Below are positions 57,675 to 64,000 of a DNA stretch of 64,000 nt, one piece after another. This DNA is from Rhexocercosporidium sp. MPI-PUGE-AT-0058 (Eukaryota > Ascomycota > Leotiomycetes > Helotiales): assembly GCA_020746875.1 (NCBI GenBank), contig JAGTJL010000003.1:682001-746000 (forward strand), read 5' to 3'. The notes under the pieces were generated by a model, which saw nothing but the letters and a program-made list of their open reading frames with translations, had not been told where the DNA came from and did no database searches. Position 1 is the stretch's first letter. Each line of letters begins with the position of its first letter. Both the position numbers and the translations under genes were made by a program.

Positions 57675-58172
57675 GATTTACGTGTGGAGTATCTGCGCAC
57701 GAACCAGGAAGACTTGCAAAGTCTCTGGGCTCTGTTTGAGAAGAACTTTCCAGCTGAATATAGGAAGTTGCGGCTCCGAAACCGAAACCTCTCTAAGCGT
57801 CCCATTTTGGAATTGGTAGAAGATGAATCGAAAATGACAAGAGGCACTGAGCATATGAGGGGCGAGGAGCTTTGTCAGCACCTGAGGGAAGAAGCAACAC
57901 AAGCTTGGAAAGTGTATGTTGCATTAATCACAGTGTTTTCAAGTAGGCTATTTGCAGTCATGAGGGATAACAGACCAGTAATAGTACCAAGCATAGTCAA
58001 AAGGAAAGCTGATGAGATATGCTCTCTTCGTAGGACTGGGATGTCTGAAGAAATTGATGGCGAGCATTTAATGACTTGTCAACTTATTGGTCCAGCGTAT
58101 ATGGAAGGAACTATGGACGGAGAAGGACTGAGATTGATAATGGAAAAGTCAACTCTTGCACGACGATTATAG
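57675..58172 (+). CDS. Probable gene fragment or 3' exon, hypothetical
   Basis: Open frame of 165 codons preceded by an in-frame TAG that is also a good splice acceptor (ATATTTAG). It has no ATG near its start; the first ATG is at about 57834. The product is helical and charged (EDLQSLWALFEKNFPAEYRKL, EEATQAWKVYVALITVFSSRLFAVM) with no recognised family. It could be the last exon of an intron-containing gene whose earlier exons I could not assemble, or a decayed remnant, since it lies in a gene-poor stretch near a MITE. Confidence 0.3.
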   Translation, partial: DLRVEYLRTNQEDLQSLWALFEKNFPAEYRKLRLRNRNLSKRPILELVEDESKMTRGTEHMRGEELCQHLREEATQAWKVYVALITVFSSRLFAVMRDNRPVIVPSIVKRKADEICSLRRTGMSEEIDGEHLMTCQLIGPAYMEGTMDGEGLRLIMEKSTLARRL

Positions 58173-58591
58173 TCTAATGAACAAATTTGGATACTGGGAT
58201 CACGATATCAGGCTCCGGCTTGTCCCAAAACGAAATGAAAACTCAACCAAACCTATCACATAGTTCGTGCACCCACTTTGTCAAGGCGTAAGCTTGAAGT
58301 CGCAGCAGACAACAGCTGAATCGCGTCCTATCTGTGCCTAAATAAGTCTAAGCCCAATACTGTCATCTCTGTGCGAGCTACCCAATCATCGACGCAAAAT
58401 TCAGCCTACTTCGTCCTAGCGAGTATTTGCCGAGAAAACAGCAAGGATCTCACAGTTCCGTCCTCGGTGGTCGAAATCTGTCACTTATCACTACTTATAA
58501 GAAGCTCGACATTATATCAATTGAAGAACTCTAGGCAGTAATTCAATCACTACCGCCCACTTCCATATCGATCGTGTTCTTCAATTTCACA
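58173..58591. promoter_or_regulatory. Promoter region of short-chain dehydrogenase
   Basis: About 420 nt between the fragment and the dehydrogenase start. No gene or distinctive element identified. Confidence 0.4.
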
Positions 58592-59491
58592 ATGACACAC
58601 CCTTCAAAACAGCAACGGAAGACTGTCCTCATCACAGGCTGTTCGAATGGAGGTCTCGGCGCCGCACTCGCGGTAGCTTACAACAAATCTGGCTACAGAG
58701 TCTTCGCTACAGCGCGAAACCCTTCCAAAATGATATCTCTTAAAAGTACCGGCATTGAGACATTGACCTTGGACGTGCTCTCCGACGAGTCAATATCAGC
58801 CTGTGTTGCCGAAGTCACGACGCTGACCGGAGGCACACTCGACGTCCTGGTCAACAACGCAGGCGCCCAATACAACATGCCAATCTCAGATCTCTCCATC
58901 ACCGAAGCGAAGAAAATCTTTGATCTCAACGTCTGGTCCTGCATCTCCACGATTCAAGCTTTCCTACCCCTACTCATGGAAGCCGAGAGTGGTGCACTGA
59001 TCGTCAATCACACATCCGTTGGATCCATAGCAGGGCTTCCATTTCAGGCTGCCTACAATGCATCGAAAGCTGCTTTGGCAATGTTCTCTGATATCCTCCG
59101 TCTGGAACTGGAGGGGTTCAATATCAGGGTTGTGGATCTGAAGACTGGCGGTGTCAAGTCTAACATTCTCGCTAACTTGAAACATACGGAATTGCCAAAA
59201 AATTCTATTTACGATGTTGCAAGGGAGGAGGCGGACAAGATGCTTTCTGGCGAGAAGTTGAAGTCTCTGAAGGGTACTTTTGTTGATGCGGACGTCTGGG
59301 CAGAGGGAGTGGTGAAGGATCTTACTCAGTCGAAGCCGCCGCATCAGATCTGGCGAGGTGGACAGGCTTGGCTGGCGCGGATTGGAGCTTTACTACCCGT
59401 AGGACTGTTTGATGGGCAGTTGAAGAAGGTGACGGGGCTGGACGATGTTATTCGTAGAGTCGAGGAGACTAAAATGAACGAGTCTTCGTAG
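58592..59491 (+). CDS. Short-chain dehydrogenase/reductase (Ayr1-like)
   Basis: 299 aa, intronless, starting MTHPSKQQRK; an in-frame GTG 18 nt earlier is ignored. It is a classical SDR: cofactor loop TGCSNGGLG at 15-23, an Arg-containing ATARNPSK after the second strand that favours NADP(H), NNAG, the catalytic Ser in NHTSVGS, and YNASK supplying Tyr and Lys. The GGLG loop, the TSVGSIAGLPF block and the total length resemble the Ayr1 branch (1-acyl-dihydroxyacetone-phosphate reductase, lipid droplets/ER), but SDR substrates cannot be assigned safely by motif. The C-terminal part (GGQAWLARIGALLPVGLFD) is hydrophobic and may associate with membranes. There is no linked pathway gene. Confidence 0.9.
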   Translation: MTHPSKQQRKTVLITGCSNGGLGAALAVAYNKSGYRVFATARNPSKMISLKSTGIETLTLDVLSDESISACVAEVTTLTGGTLDVLVNNAGAQYNMPISDLSITEAKKIFDLNVWSCISTIQAFLPLLMEAESGALIVNHTSVGSIAGLPFQAAYNASKAALAMFSDILRLELEGFNIRVVDLKTGGVKSNILANLKHTELPKNSIYDVAREEADKMLSGEKLKSLKGTFVDADVWAEGVVKDLTQSKPPHQIWRGGQAWLARIGALLPVGLFDGQLKKVTGLDDVIRRVEETKMNESS

Positions 59492-60542
59492 AGGAATTCT
59501 GCAGAGGCAGGATGGTTGGGGTCTTAAAAAATATGAGCCTAGAGGCCACATAGCTGTGTATCGTATGCACAATATCATTGTGGTCTGTTTCATGTATATT
59601 CTTCTCCTGGCGCCCCTTCGATGTTTGGATATATTTTTGTACCTCTATCCGTCAATTTATGGGCAAAGGTTCAATAGTTCAGAAGTCGGATTGCTGCTTT
59701 CTTACAAATAAGAGTGACATGGCAGGTGACCAGCCCTCGACCAACGTCGCTCAGTGGTCAACTTTGTGAGCAGCACACACCATGGAAGCTAGTAATCTGT
59801 AAGCATTGCTTCGTATAGAACTCACCAAAACTTCCTGTCAACAGGGCTAGGCTCGATGTCAATGAGCGAGATGAAGCGCCTTCGACCTGAACATAGACAG
59901 AACAAATTCAGCAGCCTCCGGGATTTTAAAGTCAATGAACCAATGTCCTTGCTTCAAAATTCGACCAATGATGGTTGCACTCTGCTAAAAACCTGCAGAG
60001 GCGTTATGGTAGTGAGTGGAAGAGTAATCTGGCCGAGACCAGAGTACATGTCAAGGGCTTTCGGCTTGCGTCCCAACCTGATCAAATCGTTGCTGGTGTC
60101 AAGGAGGCTGTTGAGTTGGCCATTTATATCGAAGGTTATGAGTCCTAGCTGTGTTGATACCCTACTGTTATACTTTGTAAGTCTTGAGAGATACCCTTTG
60201 TGGGAGTTTAACATTCTCCTTTGTTTTGATTGTTCGACCATTCTTTAACACAACGCCAAAACACAAAAATAATGGAGGTCCATGTCTTTTCTCGACGCCT
60301 TGCAAATTTGCTTGGAAATAATCACACAGCATTCAAAAAGAGATAACAGAAACCCTGTGATAATAGAACAATTAAATAAGTGACAAGCCATTGATGAGGT
60401 ATAGTACACATGCCAAATTTTGATTTGTGTGGCAGGAACACGATCGAGCCATCACAATAACATTCAACGGCAGGACTTTAGACTTTACAGTCAACATCAG
60501 TTCAACCCCGCTTCACGCCTTTATTTCTCCATGGATGACCAC
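59492..60542. other. Intergenic between convergent genes
   Basis: About 1 kb between the dehydrogenase and the M24 peptidase 3' end. Overlapping open frames on both strands at 59856-60248 lack motifs, and I do not call them. Confidence 0.45.
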
Positions 60543-62238
60543 TCACGGATCCCACGGCCCAACAGCCCTCGTCCCCGTGAGGATTTCCGGCTCTCCCCTC
60601 TCACGGACCAACAAGATATCCTCATGCCTGACCCCAAACCTATCAACTAAATAAATCCCCGGCTCACTCGTGAAAGTCATTCCAGCCCTCAGCGTAACAT
60701 TCACATTCCCTTTATTAAGATAAGGACTCTCATGAGCCTTGATTCCAATCCCGTGACCCACACGATGCGTGAAAGCCTCACCGTATCCTGCATCGGTGAT
60801 GACTTTACGAGCTGCGATGTCGACTGATGCTGCGCTGTTGCCTTGGTGGAGAGCGTGCATGGATTGCGTTTGGGCTTCTAGAACGATGTCCCATACGGCG
60901 AGCTTTTCGCGGATGTGAGGGGAGAGAGCTTCGGTTTCAGTGGTGGTGTTGGGTTTTGGGAAGAAGGGTGGGAAGAAGGTGCGGCAGATGTCTGAGGAGT
61001 AACCGTATAGATGAGCGCTGTGGAATAGGTTAGTTGCTATATTTCTGATTGTGTAATTGTGACCTACCCAACATCGATGAGAACGAAGGTCTCGGCTTCC
61101 AGAACTTTACTTCCATCTGTTCCTCCATGCGGGTTTGACGCATCTTCGTCTTGAATCTCTGTCAGCTTTATTTTCTCTTACGGTGACTTTGACATCGTTG
61201 AAAGAGAAATTTTGTGCGAACTCCCAAAGGTTTCATGACTCCAGCAGAATAACTTGAGACTTACCAAAAAGTACGATATCGAAGAACGGCTCCATCTCCG
61301 CAGCTCGGAGCGTGTTGTCCAACACTTCCATAACCTCATTCTCCGTCAAGCCAGGATACATACACGCACGCATCGCTCTCACAGCCTCAACAGTCCCCGT
61401 ATTGACAGCCCTCACAATCTCAATCTCCCTCTCTGTCTTTGTCTGCTTCACCCTCTCCACCTCACCACCAAGACCCAACACCTCAAATCCATTCTCACCC
61501 AGACCCCTCTGAATGAAATCTCTCATCTCATCATCAACCATAATCTTCGGTCTTGTATTCTTCCCAGAAGACCCTGGAGTTTTCCACGAATTCAAAAGAG
61601 TCTCATACGGGTTCCAGTGCTCCTCCCAAGGCACGAATTCAAGTTGGTCCACAAATGGCATACCCAATAGTCTTGCTCTCTCTACTTCGAAACTTGGAGC
61701 GAGGAATTTAGTAACGGCTTTGATTTCTCCTGAAGTCTCGTTCTTGAGTGGCTGAACGACCATCAAAAATGGCCGCTCTTCAGGCTCCCATACTTCCCAG
61801 TCTTTCTGACTGATGTTGGCGTAGTACTGGAAAGTATAGCCAGGCTCGACGAGAAATGCATCGACACCATCGGCGACAAGGGCAGCTGCAAGATTGTTCC
61901 TGCGCTCAACGAATTCTGAGACTGGTAATGGCGATGCTGAATCTAGAAATGGAAGGTCTGTAGACAGAAATTTGTCGATGGAGCATTTCTGAAATCCTTG
62001 GATGGTTTGACGCGATGAGCTATTTTGTGGAATATCTTCAGAATAGCTTGATACCTGTTGAAATTTTAGTCTCAGCCTTACCATACTGTTTCGATGGAAG
62101 ACAAACCAGTATCAAACAAGTGACCGCGAAGAGGAAAACGGTCAGCAGACATTGTTTTGCTTTGAACTTGATGTTAGGAATTTGATATCTGTATTCGACC
62201 CGAAAATCAGGTTTAAGAAGAAGGCGTTTCTCATCCAT
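60543..62238 (-). CDS. M24 metallopeptidase (Xaa-Pro aminopeptidase-like), membrane-anchored
   Basis: Exons: 62238-62107, 62054-61265, 61149-61068 and 61017-60543, giving 492 aa ending GPWDP. The N-terminus has a short cytosolic part and one membrane helix at about residues 32-45 (LLTVFLFAVTCLIL), so it is a type II membrane or secreted-facing protein. The creatinase-like N-terminal domain (FVERRNNLAAALVADGVDAFLVEPGYTFQYY) is followed by the pita-bread fold with all five metal ligands: Asp333 and Asp344 in LIDVGAHLYGYSSD, His in HRVGHGIG, Glu in TSEPGIY and Glu in RHEDILLV. The enzyme should cleave an N-terminal residue preceding proline using two metal ions. It is divergent from an MFS transporter across 461 bp, which could allow shared control. 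Confidence 0.9.
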
Positions 62239-62699
62239 GTTGTTGTGCTACTCTCTCGTGGATGTAATTGTACAAATTCTCGAATCATTCAAGATGTCGT
62301 GGTCAAGAAAAATCCAGATCCGATCACCTGGAATGAGGTGATAGATGCAGGTGGGGGGTTGCTCCGGCGCGAGTCAGGTGCCCAAACATGCCCGCCACTG
62401 GCAACAAGCTCTGCGTGTCAGGGCCTCCCACATAAGCCCCCATCTTTGATATCCCGAACAACGTCCAAAACAACCCCAGCTATGATAAGAAAGGGGAATT
62501 TGAGTGGAAGATCACCAGTTCGCCGTCAAGATGCCGGCGATGCATCGGCAAAGCCGGTGCTTGGAGAGTGGGCTGGCACGAAATATGGTACTGGCGATGC
62601 GGATGGGATTAAGTTTTTTGGTCTTCTACTCTCTGTTCATTTTTCTAAATCTTCATTGAACGTTCTTTGAATTAAGGTTGATATCTCGTCAACTTCAAG
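62239..62699. promoter_or_regulatory. Shared divergent promoter M24 peptidase / MFS transporter
   Basis: 461 bp between the two start codons. It has a GC-rich middle (62345-62420) and no coding sequence. Co-regulation of the two genes is possible but unproven. Confidence 0.45.
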
Positions 62700-64000
62700 A
62701 TGGGAGAAATCAACGTCTTGGAGCCAGAGATCAAGGGCATCTCTCACACCAAAGAAGATACAATCACAGACGTCACTCCCCGCCCAAACGAGAAAGACTA
62801 TGAATCCCAATCTCTCGCTGAAGGGCAGACAGCTTACAGCAAGCTCTCTGTCACATTGATGGTCATATTTTCTGGTCTTGCAATAGGATCTGATGGTTTC
62901 AATGCCTCCATCATCGGGAACTTATCCCTGATCTTCGGCGTCCTCTATCCAGATCTGTCGACAGTCATGTACTCCCGCCTTTCCAACGCTTTCCTCATTG
63001 GTATGATTGTTGGAATGCTGGGATTTGGATATATCTCTGATCGATTGGGGCGAAAGAGTGGTGCCGTTTTGACAACATTCATTCTTGTCACTGGAATCGC
63101 ATTGAGTGCTGCGAGTAGTGGCAAGGACCAGTTGGGTATGTTCTGGATGTTGGTCATCAGTAGAGGAATTGCGGGTGTGGGAGCTGGCGGGTAAGTTTGG
63201 AGTGCTCTTCCCGTGAAAAATGTTGGAAGACATGCTAATCATCCGACGTGTAGAGAATATCCTGTTTCGGGAGCAGGTGCAACAGAAGCGACAGATGAAG
63301 ATTCGGGAGTTCGCAAGCATCGAGGCTTCATATTCGCTCTCATCGGCGATCTCTCCGCTACTCTCGGATTCGTCTTTGGAGGTCTAGTACCTTTACTTCT
63401 GATCCTATGCTTCCACTCAAATGAGAAACACTACAACATAGTCTGGCGACTTTCTCTAGCTCTCGGAGCTATCCCGCCTCTCTCAATTTTCTGGTTTCGA
63501 TACAAGATGGCCGTCAGCACTGCCTATCGCAAGAGTGCTGCGAAGAAACAGCGGGTTCCATACTGGCCGATCTTCAAGAGATACTGGAGACCACTTCTAG
63601 GCTGTTCTATAAGTTGGTTCTTGTACAGTAAGTCTTGACCTAATAATAATACCCGAGAGCACCGCACTGACCGTTCAGACTACATCTCATACCCCTTCGG
63701 CCTGTTCGCATCAACAATCCTCAACCGCCTGAACATCGGCTCCTCACTCACGCGTAACATGGGCTGGGGAACAGTAATCAACTGTTTCTACATCCCAGGT
63801 GCCTTCATCGGCGGCTATCTCTCCGACAAAATCGGCCGTCGGCGCACCATGGCTCTCGGATTCGGGCTGCAAGCCATCCTCGGCTTCATCCTTGGCGGCG
63901 CCCTCGGCAAGATCCAAGACATCCTCCCTCTTTTCATAGTCATGTACGGCGTCTTCCTCACACTGGGAGAAGTCGGACCAGGAGCGACCATCGTCCTGAC
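62700..64000 (+). CDS. MFS transporter, Git1-like glycerophosphodiester/phosphate symporter (3' truncated)
   Basis: Exons: 62700-63190, 63254-63627 and 63679 onward; the window ends inside exon 3. After a charged cytosolic tail (about 50 residues) the first helices read KLSVTLMVIFSGLAIGSDGFNASIIG. The MFS loop signature GYISDRLGRKSG follows TM2, then GVGAGGEYPVSGA, and later GGYLSDKIGRRRT, the loop motif repeated in the second half. GGEYP in TM4 is typical of the Git1 glycerophosphoinositol permease and the related Pho84-type phosphate:H+ symporter group. The likely cargo is a glycerophosphodiester or phosphate at the plasma membrane; substrate is inferred from this motif only. The last about 150 residues lie outside the window. 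The gene is divergent from the M24 peptidase gene. Confidence 0.88.

Noticed and set aside
59856..60248. Overlapping frames of 130 (+) and 95 (-) codons
   Set aside because: Both strands are open over the same bases, neither shows a motif, and composition does not favour either.
62055..62081. 27-nt intron in the M24 peptidase (GTAAGG...CAACAG)
   Set aside because: Too short for a spliceosomal intron. A 52-nt intron from GTTTGT at 62106 to the same acceptor also fits the frame and leaves a complete membrane helix.

Overview
The window is nuclear DNA of a filamentous ascomycete (Pezizomycotina; I lean to Leotiomycetes, but that is inference). Genes are broken by short introns, mostly 46-150 nt. 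Most introns have GT...AG ends and CTAAC/CTGAC-like branch points. The content is typical of moulds: a HET-domain protein, an Ark1/Prk1 kinase, Mot1, a Pff1 vacuolar protease, Grr1 and uL13. Exon models below were built by hand from frame changes plus splice signals, and each joined model keeps one open frame.

Layout. 1-3.3 kb: unannotated start, then a HET-domain gene (+). 3.8-4.7 kb: Cys/His-rich protein A (-). 5.8-12 kb: two kinases in tandem (-), one divergent with HSD/DLG motifs and one Ark1/Prk1 type. 12-14.3 kb: gene-free divergent promoter region. 14.3-20.2 kb: MOT1 (+). 21.8-24.9 kb: Cys/His protein B (-). 26.7-29.8 kb: PFF1 (-). 30.4-33.0 kb: head-to-head pair of paralogous P-loop GTPases. 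34-36 kb: acyl-CoA synthetase (-). 37.4-38.4 kb: ribosomal protein uL13 (-). 40-41.2 kb: BAG-domain co-chaperone (-), divergent from glutaredoxin at 42.2 kb (+), which converges on an AIM18-like gene (-). 44-47.5 kb: gene-poor, AT-rich stretch with one orphan gene. 47.6-49.6 kb: GRR1 (+). 50.6 kb: Cys/His protein C (+). 51.2-52.4 kb: HSL-type hydrolase (-). 53.1-55.7 kb: dynamin-like GTPase (-). 55.7-58.6 kb: gene-poor, with a MITE-like inverted repeat and a probable gene fragment. 58.6-59.5 kb: short-chain dehydrogenase (+). 60.5-62.2 kb: M24 peptidase (-), divergent from a Git1-like MFS transporter (+) cut by the window end.

How the genes relate. Most are housekeeping functions (transcription, translation, protein quality control, endocytosis, ubiquitination, redox) with no operon-like logic. 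Accessory elements are the HET gene, the GTPase twins, the dynamin-like gene, the orphan, the fragment and the MITE.

Most notable observations: (1) a Cys/His module shared by three otherwise unrelated proteins, with A and B also sharing a PRITHxxPC core; (2) the GTPase twins share an intron position inside the same Cys codon; (3) an ungapped 61-nt inverted repeat with TA-bounded ends; (4) the BAG gene appears to need an intron-split or non-AUG start; (5) a telomere-repeat-like palindrome lies upstream of uL13.
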